Shown piece after piece: positions 9,137 through 18,846 of a stretch of DNA of 52,298 nucleotides. The notes under the pieces were generated by a model. The model did not search any database, was not told the origin of the DNA, and was given only the letters and a program-made list of their open reading frames with translations. How positions within the stretch are numbered: position 1 is the stretch's first letter; each line of letters starts with the position of its first letter. The translations under genes were made by a program, and so were the position numbers. This DNA comes from Halanaerobiales bacterium (GTDB lineage Bacteria; Bacillota; Halanaerobiia; Halanaerobiales; DTU029): assembly GCA_025451675.1 (NCBI GenBank), contig JANWJZ010000002.1:1-52298 (forward strand), written 5' to 3'.

Positions 9137-10399
9137 GTGTTATCAGCACTGCGGAATGCCTTCAAAGTGAAGGAATTGCGGAACAGGATACTCTTTGTAC
9201 TGGCTATGATGCTTGTTTACCGGGTAGGTTCTTATATCCCTGTACCCGGTGTTGACCTTTCCGTATACAAAGAGATTCTGTTTGAAGGTGCCGGCGGAGA
9301 TATCTTTTCTTTTCTTGACCTCTTTGCCGGTGGGGCCCTGAGCAATTTTACGGTTTTCGCCATGGGTATATCACCATATATCACTGCTTCAATTATTATT
9401 CAGCTACTGGGTGGTGTAGTACCTTATTTTCAGGAATTACAGAAACAGGGACCGGAAGGAAGAAAAAAACTGGTTCAGTATACCAGATACGGGACTATAA
9501 TACTCGGTTTAGTGCAGGCAATTGGTATCACCATAGCAATCAAATCTGCAGTTATAAATCAAAACTTTTTCAATTTACTCTTGATAGTAGTCAGCCTGAC
9601 AGCAGGTACTGCTTTTTTAATGTGGTTAGGTGAATTGATCACAGAAAAAGGAATCGGTAATGGAATTTCAATTATCATCTTTACTTCCATACTGGCCCGT
9701 TTTCCCAGCGACATTAGCAGGATGATTGCCCTTGCCAGGGCTGGAGATATCAGCTTCATTAATATATTTGTCTTTTTAGTTCTGGCTGTAGTGATAATTG
9801 CAGGAGTAATCTTTATTGAGCTGGGTGAAAGGCGGATTCCTGTACAATATTCCAAGAGAATTGTGGGCAGAAAGGTATATGGCGGTCGGAATACTCATAT
9901 ACCTATGAAGATTAACCAGGCTGGTGTTATACCGGTTATCTTTGCTTCTTCTTTACTGATGTTTCCTGCCGTTATAGCCCAGTTAATTCCCGCAAAATTC
10001 TTCCAGACCCTGGCCGGTTGGTTATCACCGGGTCATCCGGTATATATAATTTTATATGCTGCGCTAATCTTTTTCTTTACCTATTTCTGGACTGCATTTA
10101 CCTTTAATCCAGAAGAATTGGCAGAAAACATGCAGAAATATGGTGGTTTTATCCCGGGTATCCGCCCCGGTAAGGCAACAGAGAAATATTTAGATAAGAT
10201 ATTGGTCAGGATAACTTTAGCCGGTTCCCTGTTCTTGACGGTAATTGCTCTCTTACCATATTTGTTTACAGCAATTACAAAAGTCAGTATAAGTTTTGGT
10301 GGAACTTCCATCCTGATTATGACCGGTGTGGCCCTTGAGACAATGAAGCAACTGGAATCACATCTGTTGCTAAGGCATTATGAAGGATTCTTGAAGTAA
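9137..10399 (+). CDS. secY: Protein translocase subunit SecY
   Basis: 420 residues with about ten membrane segments. SecY is the channel of the general protein export and membrane insertion machinery, working with SecE, SecG and the motor SecA. The opening matches the family (ALRNAFKVKELRNRILFVLAMMLVYRVGSYIPVPGVD) and the plug/TM2 region IFSFLDLFAGGALSNFTVFAMGI is intact, as is the cytoplasmic loop FNPEELAENMQKYGGFIPGIRPG before TM9. GTG start directly abutting rplO, so translation is probably coupled. Followed by adk and map, as in many Firmicutes. Confidence 0.98.
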   Translation: MLSALRNAFKVKELRNRILFVLAMMLVYRVGSYIPVPGVDLSVYKEILFEGAGGDIFSFLDLFAGGALSNFTVFAMGISPYITASIIIQLLGGVVPYFQELQKQGPEGRKKLVQYTRYGTIILGLVQAIGITIAIKSAVINQNFFNLLLIVVSLTAGTAFLMWLGELITEKGIGNGISIIIFTSILARFPSDISRMIALARAGDISFINIFVFLVLAVVIIAGVIFIELGERRIPVQYSKRIVGRKVYGGRNTHIPMKINQAGVIPVIFASSLLMFPAVIAQLIPAKFFQTLAGWLSPGHPVYIILYAALIFFFTYFWTAFTFNPEELAENMQKYGGFIPGIRPGKATEKYLDKILVRITLAGSLFLTVIALLPYLFTAITKVSISFGGTSILIMTGVALETMKQLESHLLLRHYEGFLK

Positions 10400-10423
10400 A
10401 AAACGGAGGAGGGGGGGATAGAT

Positions 10424-11071
10424 GTGAACCTAATTTTATTAGGTTTACCTGGTGCTGGAAAAGGAACACAGGCAAAAAAGATCAGCCAGGAATATAATCT
10501 ACCCCACATTGCTACAGGAGATATTCTCAGGCTTATAGCTGAGGAAGAAACACCGTTAGGTGTAAGGATTAAGGAGTATCTTGATAAGGGTCAACTGGTT
10601 CCTGATGAAGATGCAATCATGATCTTGAAAGAAGAATTAAAAAAAATTGATCTCAGTAAAGGTTTTGTTCTGGATGGTTTTCCCAGGACAGTATATCAGG
10701 CCAAAGTTTTAAAAGAAATGCTGGCAGAAATGAATACACAGATAGATAGAGCTTTTTATATTGAAGCAGACCCGGAAAAGATAATAGAAAGGATCGCAGG
10801 CAGGCGAGTATGTTTAAATTGTGGCCATAGTTACCACATTAAGTATAATCCCCCTGAACAACCGGGAATCTGTGATTACTGTGGTGAAGAATTGGTACTT
10901 CGCAGTGATGATAAAGAAGAAACTGTACGGAAAAGGATCCAGATTCAGCTGGACGAACTAAAAAAAATCACCGATTATTTTCAGGAGGAAGAGATTTTAG
11001 AGGTAATAAGCGGAGGAAGTATAGAGGAAATCTATGCAGAAATAAAAAAAGCCATTGAGGGTGAATCTTAA
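10424..11071 (+). CDS. adk: Adenylate kinase, zinc-binding LID type
   Basis: 215 residues. The enzyme interconverts ATP + AMP and 2 ADP. The P-loop GLPGAGKGTQAKK is at residues 7-19, the AMP-binding region includes ATGDILR, and DGFPRT lies near residue 84. The LID carries CXXC...CXXC (CLNC and CDYC, residues 130-153), the zinc-binding version common in Gram-positive lineages. It starts at GTG 10424: the overlapping ATG at 10422 meets a stop at once. Shares one base with map (TAATG). Confidence 0.98.
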   Translation: MNLILLGLPGAGKGTQAKKISQEYNLPHIATGDILRLIAEEETPLGVRIKEYLDKGQLVPDEDAIMILKEELKKIDLSKGFVLDGFPRTVYQAKVLKEMLAEMNTQIDRAFYIEADPEKIIERIAGRRVCLNCGHSYHIKYNPPEQPGICDYCGEELVLRSDDKEETVRKRIQIQLDELKKITDYFQEEEILEVISGGSIEEIYAEIKKAIEGES

Positions 11072-11820
11072 TGATAATTTTAAAATCTCCTCGGGAATTA
11101 GAAAAAATGAGAGCCGCCAATAAAATTGTAGCAGAGACCCACGCCTTTCTGTCCGAGCATCTGGTCCCTGGAATAAGCACAGCTGAGCTGGACCGCCTGG
11201 GCGAAGAGTTTATCAGAAAAGCAGGCGGAGTCCCTTCCTTTAAAGGATATCATGGCTATCCAGCTGCACTGTGTATTTCCATCAATGAGGAAGTGGTCCA
11301 CGGGATTCCCAGTAATAGGAGGATAATCGAAGAGGGGGATCTGGTCAGTATAGATATTGGCGTTTATTATGATGGTTTTCATGGGGATGCAGCCCGCTCC
11401 TACGGTATAGGCAGGATTTCTGAAGAGGCAGCCAGATTATTGCAGGTAACAGAAGAATCTTTCTTTAAAGGCCTGGAAAAAGCCTTTATCGGGAATAGAT
11501 TATCGGATATTTCCCATGCCATTCAGAAACATGCTGAAAGTAACGGTTTTTCAGTAGTGAGAGATTATGTCGGCCACGGGATTGGCCGGGAAATGCATGA
11601 AGCTCCCCAGGTTCCGAATTTTGGTAAGCCAAATAGAGGCCCTCTTTTGAAAGCTGGTATGACCCTTGCTATTGAACCTATGATAAATGCTGGAACTTAT
11701 CAGGTGAAAACCCTGGATGACGGCTGGACTGTTGTAACCAGAGATGGCAAACCTTCTGCTCATTATGAAAATACCATTGCCATTACTGAAAAGGGTCCAG
11801 AAATACTGAGCAGAATCTGA
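11071..11820 (+). CDS. map: Methionine aminopeptidase, type I
   Basis: 249 residues. Removes the initiator methionine from nascent proteins after deformylation. The metal ligands of the pita-bread fold are visible: Asp in SIDIGVYYDGFHGDAA (two Asp), His in VGHGIGREMHEAPQ, Glu in LAIEPMINAG and Glu in HYENTIAI. There is no N-terminal zinc finger extension. It overlaps the adk stop by one base and is followed by a predicted promoter for the KOW-infA-rpmJ part. Confidence 0.97.
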   Translation: MIILKSPRELEKMRAANKIVAETHAFLSEHLVPGISTAELDRLGEEFIRKAGGVPSFKGYHGYPAALCISINEEVVHGIPSNRRIIEEGDLVSIDIGVYYDGFHGDAARSYGIGRISEEAARLLQVTEESFFKGLEKAFIGNRLSDISHAIQKHAESNGFSVVRDYVGHGIGREMHEAPQVPNFGKPNRGPLLKAGMTLAIEPMINAGTYQVKTLDDGWTVVTRDGKPSAHYENTIAITEKGPEILSRI

Positions 11821-11831
11821 AGCGAAGCTTA

Positions 11832-11861
11832 TTGTAATGGACTTTGAAATTATGATATAAT
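11832..11861 (+). promoter_or_regulatory. Predicted promoter before the KOW protein and infA
   Basis: TTGTAA (11832-11837) and a perfect TATAAT (11856-11861) are 18 bases apart, in the 59-base gap after map. Start of transcription would fall near 11868, close to the ribosome binding site of the next gene. It would let infA, rpmJ and the alpha genes be transcribed independently of the long upstream block. Confidence 0.55.
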
Positions 11862-11879
11862 ATCCAGGAGTGAAAGTGT

Positions 11880-12164
11880 ATGGTTAATCCATATCGTACA
11901 GGAGAACTTGTGGTTTCCAGGGCCGGCAGGGATTCCGGTAAATACTATCTCGTAGTTGGCCGGGAAAACGAAAATTATGTAAAAATAGCAAATGGTGCTA
12001 CCAGAAAAATTGAAAATCCGAAAAGGAAAAATATAAAACACCTTCGTTCAACAGGTGTTATTTATGAGGAGCTTGCTATCTGGCTGGAAAATAAAAAAAA
12101 GATCCGCAATGAGGATCTAAAGAGGTTTATAAAAAATTATGAAAAAAACGAGGAGGCTAAGTGA
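11880..12164 (+). CDS. Small KOW-domain protein (L14e-like)
   Basis: 94 residues. The N-terminal half ([25 protein letters not shown]) reads as a KOW/SH3-like fold like that of eukaryotic/archaeal L14e, L6e and L27e. Small proteins of this type are found between map and infA in many Firmicutes and are usually annotated as KOW-domain RNA-binding proteins. The C-terminal third is lysine-rich and helical. A role in translation is inferred from fold and location only. It ends four bases before the infA start, so coupling is likely. Confidence 0.8.
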   Translation: MVNPYRTGELVVSRAGRDSGKYYLVVGRENENYVKIANGATRKIENPKRKNIKHLRSTGVIYEELAIWLENKKKIRNEDLKRFIKNYEKNEEAK

Positions 12165-12168
12165 CTCT

Positions 12169-12390
12169 ATGGCTAAGGAAGAACCTATTGAAGTTCAGGG
12201 AACAGTTGTGGAACCCCTTCCTAATGCAATGTTCAGGGTAGAACTGGAAAATGGGCACAAAGTGCTGGCTCATGTCTCAGGAAAGATGAGAATGAATTTT
12301 ATTAGAATATTACCAGGAGATAAGGTAACAATTGAACTATCACCTTATGATTTAACCAGGGGTAGGATCACTTATCGTCATAAAAATTAA
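12169..12390 (+). CDS. infA: Translation initiation factor IF-1
   Basis: 73 residues, an S1-like OB fold that binds the 30S A site during initiation. The sequence from [30 protein letters not shown] to the end GRITYRHKN is typical. An upstream in-frame ATG (12139) lies within the previous gene and before the GAGGAGG site (12149-12156), so it is rejected. Thirty-six bases before rpmJ. Confidence 0.97.
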   Translation: MAKEEPIEVQGTVVEPLPNAMFRVELENGHKVLAHVSGKMRMNFIRILPGDKVTIELSPYDLTRGRITYRHKN

Positions 12391-12420
12391 TTGTTTAATT
12401 CAAAAAAGAGGGGTGAGTAA

Positions 12421-12540
<120 letters not shown>

Positions 12541-12611
12541 TGATAAAGAGGAACTGCAGCTTATTGAAAATCAATTTGCTATTCAGTTAATACAAGTGGA
12601 GGTGAACTTTT

Positions 12612-12980
12612 TTGGCACGTATAGAAGGTGTTGATTTACCGCGTAATAAACGTATTGAGATTGGTCTGACATATATATATGGAATTGGGCGTTCCAGATC
12701 AAAACAAATACTGGAGGCAACAGGAATTAATCCAGACACAAGAGTTAAGGACCTGACCGAAGCTGAGATTGCAAAACTGAGAGAAGAAGTTAGCAAATAT
12801 CAGGTTGAAGGAGATCTTAGACGTGAAGTCAGGGCGAATATTAAACGTCTGATGGATATAGGGTGTTACCGCGGCTTAAGACATAGAAGAGGGCTCCCTG
12901 TTAGAGGGCAGAGAACCAAGACCAATGCCCGTACACGCAAGGGTCCGAAGAAAACTGTTGGTGTAAGAAGGAAAAAATAA
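12612..12980 (+). CDS. rpsM: 30S ribosomal protein S13
   Basis: 122 residues. S13 is in the 30S head and makes bridges B1a/B1b to the large subunit. The start [26 protein letters not shown] contains the helix-two-turn-helix, and the basic tail [25 protein letters not shown] is intact. It starts at TTG 12612 after GGAGGTG; the family N-terminus fixes this choice. First ribosomal gene of the alpha part. Confidence 0.98.
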   Translation: MARIEGVDLPRNKRIEIGLTYIYGIGRSRSKQILEATGINPDTRVKDLTEAEIAKLREEVSKYQVEGDLRREVRANIKRLMDIGCYRGLRHRRGLPVRGQRTKTNARTRKGPKKTVGVRRKK

Positions 12981-13002
12981 TAAACTGTAAGGAGGTATAT
13001 GG

Positions 13003-13401
13003 ATGGCTAAGGGAAAAAGGAGCAGCAGGGTTAGAAGAAAGAAAGTTAAACGTAATATAGATAAAGGGCAAGCCCATATCAGATCAACCTTTAATAATAC
13101 AATTGTTTCAATAACTGATGAGCAGGGTAATATCATTGCCTGGTCCAGTGCCGGTAAAGTCGGCTATAAAGGCTCCCGGAAAAGCACACCGTTTGCTGCC
13201 CAGCTTGCTGCTGAAGATGCTGCCAAGCAGGCCATGGAGCAAGGTGTAAAAGAAGTAGAAATCTATGTAAAAGGCCCAGGTTCTGGTAGAGAATCTGCTA
13301 TCCGGACATTACAGGCTGCCGGTTTAAATGTTAGTTTGATAAAAGACGTTACACCTATTCCCCATAATGGGTGTAGGCCACCGAAAAGACGCCGTGTTTA
13401 G
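13003..13401 (+). CDS. rpsK: 30S ribosomal protein S11
   Basis: 132 residues. S11 lies on the platform of the 30S subunit and contacts mRNA near the E site. The segments [34 protein letters not shown] and [18 protein letters not shown] are diagnostic. It has a good AAGGAGG site. A 46-base gap follows, A/T-rich, with a TATAAT-like string at 13424-13429 but no convincing -35. Confidence 0.98.
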   Translation: MAKGKRSSRVRRKKVKRNIDKGQAHIRSTFNNTIVSITDEQGNIIAWSSAGKVGYKGSRKSTPFAAQLAAEDAAKQAMEQGVKEVEIYVKGPGSGRESAIRTLQAAGLNVSLIKDVTPIPHNGCRPPKRRRV

Positions 13402-13447
13402 TTTAAAAATGTTAATTTATGTATATAATTAAAATGGAGGTGTAAGA

Positions 13448-14077
13448 ATGGCAAGATATCGTGGTTCTGTATGTAAAATATGCCGCCGCGAAGGGGAAAA
13501 ATTGTATCTAAAAGGAGAACGTTGCTATACAGATAAATGCCCTGTTGAAAGGCGTCCTTACGCACCGGGTCAACATGGTAAAGATAGAAGAGGTAAACCA
13601 TCTGAATATGGAATACAGTTAAGGGAAAAACAGAAAGTAAAGAGCATTTATGGTATCCTGGAGAGACAAAACCGTCGTTATTTCAAGATTGCAACAAAGA
13701 TGCAAGGAATAGCTGGTGAAAACTATCTCCAGTTACTGGAGAGAAGGCTGGACAATGTAGTCTATAGATTAGGTTTTGCTACTTCCCGGAGTGAAGCAAG
13801 ACAGTTTGTATTACATGGCCATATCCGGGTAAATGGCCGGAAGGTCAATATTCCTTCATATCTGGTAGATGTTGAAGATGTTATTACAGTAAAGGAAAGC
13901 AGCCGTAAGCTGCCCAGATTTAAAGAAGTCTTTGAAATCAATGCTGACCTGAAGGTACCTGATTGGTTAAGTGTAGATATGGAAAAGGCAGAAGGCAAAG
14001 TATTGGCCTTGCCGACCAGAGATGATATCGATTATCCTGTAGAAGAGAACCTGATTGTCGAGTTCTACTCAAGATAA
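13448..14077 (+). CDS. rpsD: 30S ribosomal protein S4, cysteine-bearing type
   Basis: 209 residues. S4 nucleates assembly of the 16S 5' domain. The N-terminus has four cysteines (CKIC at residues 9-12, then Cys near 26 and 31), as in zinc-binding S4 proteins. The S4 RNA-binding domain (about residues 98-160) contains [21 protein letters not shown]. In Bacillus rpsD is unlinked and autoregulated; here it sits inside the alpha operon between rpsK and rpoA, as in clostridial relatives. Confidence 0.97.
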   Translation: MARYRGSVCKICRREGEKLYLKGERCYTDKCPVERRPYAPGQHGKDRRGKPSEYGIQLREKQKVKSIYGILERQNRRYFKIATKMQGIAGENYLQLLERRLDNVVYRLGFATSRSEARQFVLHGHIRVNGRKVNIPSYLVDVEDVITVKESSRKLPRFKEVFEINADLKVPDWLSVDMEKAEGKVLALPTRDDIDYPVEENLIVEFYSR

Positions 14078-14117
14078 TCTGATTTTCCTTCTAATACAAA
14101 GGAGGGTTATTGTATTA

Positions 14118-15062
14118 ATGATTGAGATTGAAAAGCCACGCGTTGAAATAATAGAAAGTACTGACCGGATGGGTATCTTTGAGGTGGCCCCTTTAGAAAG
14201 AGGATATGGGATAACTCTGGGTAATTCCTTACGCCGTATCCTTTTATCTTCACTGCCTGGTGCTGCCATTACCTCGGTAAAAATAGAGGGAGTAAGACAC
14301 GAGTTTTCAACAATACCCGGTGTTGTTGAGGATGTTACGGAGATCATTCTCAATTTAAAGGGAGTGGTCCTTAAATATTCTGGTGATCAGATTGAAAAAC
14401 TGACCCTTAATTGTGAGGGGGAAGGGGTAGTAACAGCTGGTGATTTCACTGGTTCTGCAGATATTGAGATCATAAACCCGGATCATCATATTGCCACACT
14501 GGAGAGTGACGGTAAGCTTGTTTTAGAGGCAACTGTAGAACGGGGTCGCGGCTATGTAACTGCCGAAGAGAACCAGGAACATTTTGAAAAGGTGATTGGT
14601 CTTATTCCTATAGATTCTTCCTTCAGCCCCATTACCAGGGCTAATTTCAGGGTGGAAAATACCAGGGTTGGCCAGGTCACAGACTATGACCGTTTAATAA
14701 TGGAGGTATACACCAATGGCAGCATCAGCCCGGAAGATGCAATCAGCCTGGCTGCAAAAATTATGGTAGAACACCTGGAACTCTTCCTGAACCTGACCGA
14801 TGAAATCAGCGACGTGGAAATAATGGTAGAAAAAGAGGAAGAAGAAAAAGACCGGATTCTGGAGACAACCATAGAGGAATTAGAGTTATCTGTGCGCTCT
14901 TCCAATTGCCTGAAGAGAGCCGGTATAAATACTGTTGGAGAATTGATCAATAAGTCAGAAGAAGACCTGATGAAGGTCAGAAATCTCGGTAAGAAGTCAT
15001 TAGATGAGATAAAGGGTAAGTTAGCAGAATTAAACTTAAGCTTAAAAGAGCCTGAGATCTAA
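14118..15062 (+). CDS. rpoA: RNA polymerase alpha subunit
   Basis: 314 residues. The N-terminal domain (1 to about 230) directs polymerase assembly and contains [20 protein letters not shown]. The C-terminal domain (about 245-310) binds UP elements and activators and shows [22 protein letters not shown] and [14 protein letters not shown]. An in-frame ATG at 14055 overlaps rpsD and is rejected; AAAGGAGGG (14098-14106) serves ATG 14118. Confidence 0.98.
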   Translation: MIEIEKPRVEIIESTDRMGIFEVAPLERGYGITLGNSLRRILLSSLPGAAITSVKIEGVRHEFSTIPGVVEDVTEIILNLKGVVLKYSGDQIEKLTLNCEGEGVVTAGDFTGSADIEIINPDHHIATLESDGKLVLEATVERGRGYVTAEENQEHFEKVIGLIPIDSSFSPITRANFRVENTRVGQVTDYDRLIMEVYTNGSISPEDAISLAAKIMVEHLELFLNLTDEISDVEIMVEKEEEEKDRILETTIEELELSVRSSNCLKRAGINTVGELINKSEEDLMKVRNLGKKSLDEIKGKLAELNLSLKEPEI

Positions 15063-15080
15063 TTAAGGAGGGATGAAAAT

Positions 15081-15422
15081 ATGCCACGGAGAAAACTAGG
15101 AAAAACTAGCGCTCACCGGAAAGCAATGCTCAGCAATATGGCCACTGAATTTTTCAGATATGAAAGGATTGAGACTACCCTTCCTAAAGCTAAAGAATTA
15201 CGGCCAATAGTTGAAAAATTAATTACTACAGCCAGAACCAATGACCTGCATTCACGCCGTAAGGTTTTACGGGTAGTTAAGGATAAAGAAGTAGTTAAGA
15301 GACTCTTTGATGAAATTGCACCCAGATTTATGGATAGACCAGGTGGATATACCAGAATCTTAAAAGTATATCCCCGCCGGGGAGATGGTGCAGAATTAGC
15401 CATAATTGAACTGGTTGAATAA
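15081..15422 (+). CDS. rplQ: 50S ribosomal protein L17
   Basis: 113 residues, last ribosomal gene of the block. L17 lies near the tunnel exit of the large subunit. It has the usual RKLGKTSAHRKAMLSNMATEF start and the GGYTRILKVYPRRGDGAELAIIEL end. It is 21 bases before ecfA1, and no terminator is visible between them, so ECF genes are probably read from the same transcript. Confidence 0.98.
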   Translation: MPRRKLGKTSAHRKAMLSNMATEFFRYERIETTLPKAKELRPIVEKLITTARTNDLHSRRKVLRVVKDKEVVKRLFDEIAPRFMDRPGGYTRILKVYPRRGDGAELAIIELVE

Positions 15423-15443
15423 CGTGATAAGAGGGTGTTATTA

Positions 15444-16262
15444 ATGGCCCTGATTGAATTAAGAGGGGTAGATTTTTCGTATAATGAAATGGAAGCCCCG
15501 GCCCTGAAAAATATTAATCTGACAGTAGAGGCGGGAGAATTTGTCTCCATTATTGGCGGAAACGGATCTGGAAAATCTACCCTTGCTAAATTACTCAATG
15601 TCTTATTGGTGCCATCAGCTGGCGAGGTAATCATAGACGGAATGAATACTGCCGATGAAGAAAACTGGCTGAAAATCAGGCAAAAAATTGGTATGGTCTT
15701 TCAAAATCCGGATAACCAATTGGTGGCTACCAGAGTGGAGGATGATGTAGCCTTTGGTCCGGAGAACCTGGGTATACCCTCCCCGGAAATCAGGAAGAGG
15801 GTGGATAAGGCTTTAGAAGCGGTGGGGATGGAAAGATTCAAGGATTATCCTCCTCATAACCTTTCCGGTGGCCAGAAACAGAGGGTGGCTATTGCAGGAA
15901 TAATTGCCATGGAACCGGAATGTATTGTTCTGGATGAACCTACAGCCATGCTGGATCCGCAGGGGCGGAAAGAGGTTATGGAAACCATTCACTTCCTGAA
16001 TAAAGAGAAAGGCATTACTATCATCCACATTACTCATTTCATGGAAGAAACGGTCGGAGCAGATCGTATTATTGTTATGAATCAGGGCTCTATTCATAAA
16101 ACCGGCTCACCATTGGAGATTTTCCGGGAAATTGATGACTTAAAAAAGCTTGGACTGGATGTGCCCCTGGTAGTTGAAATGGCCCATGAATTGAGGAAAA
16201 AAGGAATTAAAATACCTGATATTCTATCAATTAATGAGTTGGTGGATAGCCTATGCTCATAG
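15444..16262 (+). CDS. ecfA1: ECF transporter ATPase EcfA1
   Basis: 272 residues. One of two ATPases of the energy-coupling factor module that powers vitamin and metal uptake through interchangeable S components. Walker A GGNGSGKST is at residues 38-46, the signature LSGGQKQR at 140-147 and Walker B IVLDEP at 161-166. ATG 15444 is chosen because GAGGGTG (15431-15437) fits it. Overlaps ecfA2 by ten bases. A location behind rplQ is usual in Firmicutes, and no S component is nearby. Confidence 0.95.
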   Translation: MALIELRGVDFSYNEMEAPALKNINLTVEAGEFVSIIGGNGSGKSTLAKLLNVLLVPSAGEVIIDGMNTADEENWLKIRQKIGMVFQNPDNQLVATRVEDDVAFGPENLGIPSPEIRKRVDKALEAVGMERFKDYPPHNLSGGQKQRVAIAGIIAMEPECIVLDEPTAMLDPQGRKEVMETIHFLNKEKGITIIHITHFMEETVGADRIIVMNQGSIHKTGSPLEIFREIDDLKKLGLDVPLVVEMAHELRKKGIKIPDILSINELVDSLCS

Positions 16263-17113
16263 AATTAAAGAATGTTAGCCATATCTATGCAGATGATTTT
16301 CAGGGAACTGAAGCCCTGAAGAATATCAATTTAAAGATAAGGGATCATGAATTCATCGGTCTGGTTGGACATACCGGTTCAGGCAAGTCCACTCTTGTTC
16401 AGTTATTGAACGGATTAATCAAGCCATCCAGTGGTAGTGTTATCATTGATGGTGTCAATATTACAGAAGAAAAGACGGGCTTATTGGGGATCAGGCGGAA
16501 GATAGGTCTGGTCTTTCAATATCCTGAACACCAGCTATTTGAAGAAACAGTCTTCGGCGATGTGGCCTTTGGTCCGCGGAATCTCGGGCTCAGTGAAGAA
16601 GAAGTAGAAGTCCGGGTGAGGGAGTCCCTGGAACTGGTCGGCCTTGATTATGAAGAATTCAAGGACCGTTCCCCCTTCAATTTGAGCGGTGGGCAGCAGA
16701 GGAAAGTAGCCATTGCCGGGGTACTGGCCATGAAACCGGAAGTATTGATCCTGGATGAGCCTTCCGCAGGGTTGGATCCCCAGGGGAGACAGCAGTTAAT
16801 CAGCCTGTTGGAATATCTGTACAATAAAAAGGGAATGACCATTATCCTGGTCTCCCACCGGATGGAAGAGATTGCCCATCTTGCCAACCGGGTAATAGTC
16901 ATGAGTGAAGGCGAGATAATATTTGATGACAACCCGGCAAAGGTCTTCAGTGAAGTGGAGAGGATAAGGGAACTTGGCCTGGATTTACCGGAGATAACAG
17001 AAATACTCTGGCGTTTAAACAGGAAAGGACTGAAAGTCCGGACAGATATCTTTTCCCTTGCCGAAGCCGTGGAGGAAATCAGTAGGGAGTTGAGGGGATC
17101 AGAGATATGTTAA
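16253..17113 (+). CDS. ecfA2: ECF transporter ATPase EcfA2
   Basis: 286 residues. Partner ATPase of EcfA1. Walker A GHTGSGKST is at residues 39-47; the signature is LSGGQQRK followed by Walker B VLILDEPSAGLDPQG. The FQYPEHQLFEETV Q-loop region with Gln and Glu is typical for EcfA2. Its start lies inside ecfA1 and its end overlaps ecfT by seven bases, so the three genes form a tightly coupled unit. Confidence 0.95.
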   Translation: MLIELKNVSHIYADDFQGTEALKNINLKIRDHEFIGLVGHTGSGKSTLVQLLNGLIKPSSGSVIIDGVNITEEKTGLLGIRRKIGLVFQYPEHQLFEETVFGDVAFGPRNLGLSEEEVEVRVRESLELVGLDYEEFKDRSPFNLSGGQQRKVAIAGVLAMKPEVLILDEPSAGLDPQGRQQLISLLEYLYNKKGMTIILVSHRMEEIAHLANRVIVMSEGEIIFDDNPAKVFSEVERIRELGLDLPEITEILWRLNRKGLKVRTDIFSLAEAVEEISRELRGSEIC

Positions 17114-17898
17114 GAAATATAACCATTGGCCAATACATGGCTCGTGATTCCATAATTCATAACCTGGATCCGCGTATAAAGATAGTGATTACCATAATGA
17201 TGATTACTGCACTCTTCTTTATCGACACTTTTTCAGGTTATGGTTTATTTTTTTTATCAGTACTGGTCATAATCTATCTATCCCGGATCCCGCTGATCAG
17301 GATCATAAGAGGGCTTAAGCCGGTGCTTTTTCTGGTCCTGCTTACTCTAATCCTGCATATATTCTTTACAAGGGGTGGAGAAGTAATCTGGCAGTGGGGT
17401 TTTATCTCCATTGAAGCAGAAGGCCTTTATACAGGCCTCTTCATGGTTACCAGGATTATACTCCTGATCATGTTTACTTCCCTCTTAACCCTCACTACTT
17501 CGCCTCTGGAGTTAACAAATGGGATCGAGTATCTACTCAGTCCTTTAAAGAGAGTAGGTGTACCCGCCAGTGAACTGGCCATGATGATGACCATTGCCCT
17601 GCGTTTCATACCTACCTTACTGGAAGAGGCAGACAAGATTATGAAGGCCCAGATGGCCCGGGGGGCTGATTTTGAAAGCGGTAATCTGGTTAAACGGGCC
17701 AGGAATTTAATACCCTTACTGGTACCTCTCTTTATCAGTGCTTTCAGGAGGGCAGATGATCTGGCCCTGGCCATGGAATCCCGTTGTTATCACGGCGGCG
17801 AAGGGCGGACCCGGCTCCACGAATTGAAGGTTAGAGCTGGTGATTTCATCGCTTTAGCCCTGGCATTGCTCCTCTGTGTAGCTTTTATCTATTTTTAG
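17107..17898 (+). CDS. ecfT: ECF transporter transmembrane protein EcfT
   Basis: 263 residues. EcfT couples the two ATPases to the S component. Hydrophobic segments occupy roughly residues 25-75, 95-125 and 245-263. The cytoplasmic region holds the family's two alanine-arginine-glycine-type coupling motifs: ARG appears in the segment after RFIPTLLEEADKIMKAQ, and a second similar motif (ESRCY) lies near residue 220. Last gene of the ECF unit; a 75-base gap precedes truA. Confidence 0.93.
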   Translation: MLRNITIGQYMARDSIIHNLDPRIKIVITIMMITALFFIDTFSGYGLFFLSVLVIIYLSRIPLIRIIRGLKPVLFLVLLTLILHIFFTRGGEVIWQWGFISIEAEGLYTGLFMVTRIILLIMFTSLLTLTTSPLELTNGIEYLLSPLKRVGVPASELAMMMTIALRFIPTLLEEADKIMKAQMARGADFESGNLVKRARNLIPLLVPLFISAFRRADDLALAMESRCYHGGEGRTRLHELKVRAGDFIALALALLLCVAFIYF

Positions 17899-17973
17899 GT
17901 ATCTATCAATTGCCGGGTATTTATCAGTTTACAGAGGTCAGGCTTTAAGATCCAGGTCAATGGAGGTTACAGG

Positions 17974-18720
17974 ATGAGAAACATCAAGATAACAGTAGAA
18001 TATGATGGTACTAACTATCGTGGCTGGCAGAGACAGAAGAATACCAGTGAAACCGTACAGGAGAAACTGGAAGAAGCCTTGACTATAATAAATAAAAAAC
18101 CTGTAGAGCTGCAGGGTGCCAGCAGGACCGATGCCGGTGTACATGCCCTGGGTCAGGTAGCCAACTTTTTCATAGATGTATCCATTCCTGTGGAGAGGAT
18201 TCCCGCAGCACTGAACAGGCTTTTGCCAGAGGATATCCGTTGTGTAAAGGCTGAATCTGTTCCTGCAGATTTCCATGCCCGGCATGATGCACTGGGGAAA
18301 AAATATCTCTACAGGATATATAACCAGGGGATACCATCTGTTTTTATCCGCAATTATGTATATTATTTTAAGAAGAAACTGGACCCGGTAATAATGCAGG
18401 AGGCAGCCAGGTGCCTGGAGGGAACCCATGACTTTAGTTCCTTCAGGGCTGCTGAGTGTTCTGCCAGGACTACAGTCAGGACCATCCATTCCATCGAAGT
18501 CATCGACAAAAGCCCGGAGATCTGGGTGGAAGTTAAGGGTGACGGTTTCCTGTATAATATGGTCAGAATTATCATCGGGACATTAATTGAAGCATCCCTG
18601 GGTAAGATAAAGATAGAGGAATTACCAGAGATTATTGCCGCTAAAGACAGAAGGCTGGCCGGCTTTACTGCTCCGGCAAGGGGCCTGACCCTTGTGGAGG
18701 TCTATTATGGGAAAAAATAG
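17974..18720 (+). CDS. truA: tRNA pseudouridine synthase A
   Basis: 248 residues. TruA converts uridines 38-40 of the anticodon stem of several tRNAs to pseudouridine. The catalytic aspartate is in ASRTDAGVHALGQ (near residue 53); the second conserved segment reads KKYLYRIYN and the C-terminal part includes DGFLYNMVRIIIGTL. In Firmicutes truA commonly sits between ecfT and rplM, as here. Confidence 0.97.
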   Translation: MRNIKITVEYDGTNYRGWQRQKNTSETVQEKLEEALTIINKKPVELQGASRTDAGVHALGQVANFFIDVSIPVERIPAALNRLLPEDIRCVKAESVPADFHARHDALGKKYLYRIYNQGIPSVFIRNYVYYFKKKLDPVIMQEAARCLEGTHDFSSFRAAECSARTTVRTIHSIEVIDKSPEIWVEVKGDGFLYNMVRIIIGTLIEASLGKIKIEELPEIIAAKDRRLAGFTAPARGLTLVEVYYGKK

Positions 18721-18721
18721 C

Positions 18722-18750
18722 TTGACAAAGATATGCTGATATAATAAAAT
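18722..18750 (+). promoter_or_regulatory. Predicted promoter of rplM-rpsI
   Basis: A perfect TTGACA (18722-18727) and TAAAAT (18745-18750) are 17 bases apart, immediately after the truA stop. A perfect TATAAT at 18740-18745 overlaps but would leave only a 12-base spacer. The leader to rplM would be about 90 bases. Confidence 0.65.
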
Positions 18751-18846
18751 TTATTATGGATTTTTATGTTCAGGACTACTATTTATTAACTATGCCCCGT
18801 TACAAAATTTATATATACATGCTTAGCTAAAGAAGGAGGGAAACTA

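Noticed and set aside
15113-15634. 173-codon minus-strand frame across rplQ and ecfA1
   Set aside because: It covers parts of two well-identified genes in antisense and resembles no family.
18740-18745. Perfect TATAAT before rplM as the -10 box
   Set aside because: It would leave only 12 bases to the perfect TTGACA. TAAAAT at 18745-18750 gives 17 bases and is preferred; the same situation recurs at 48452-48480.
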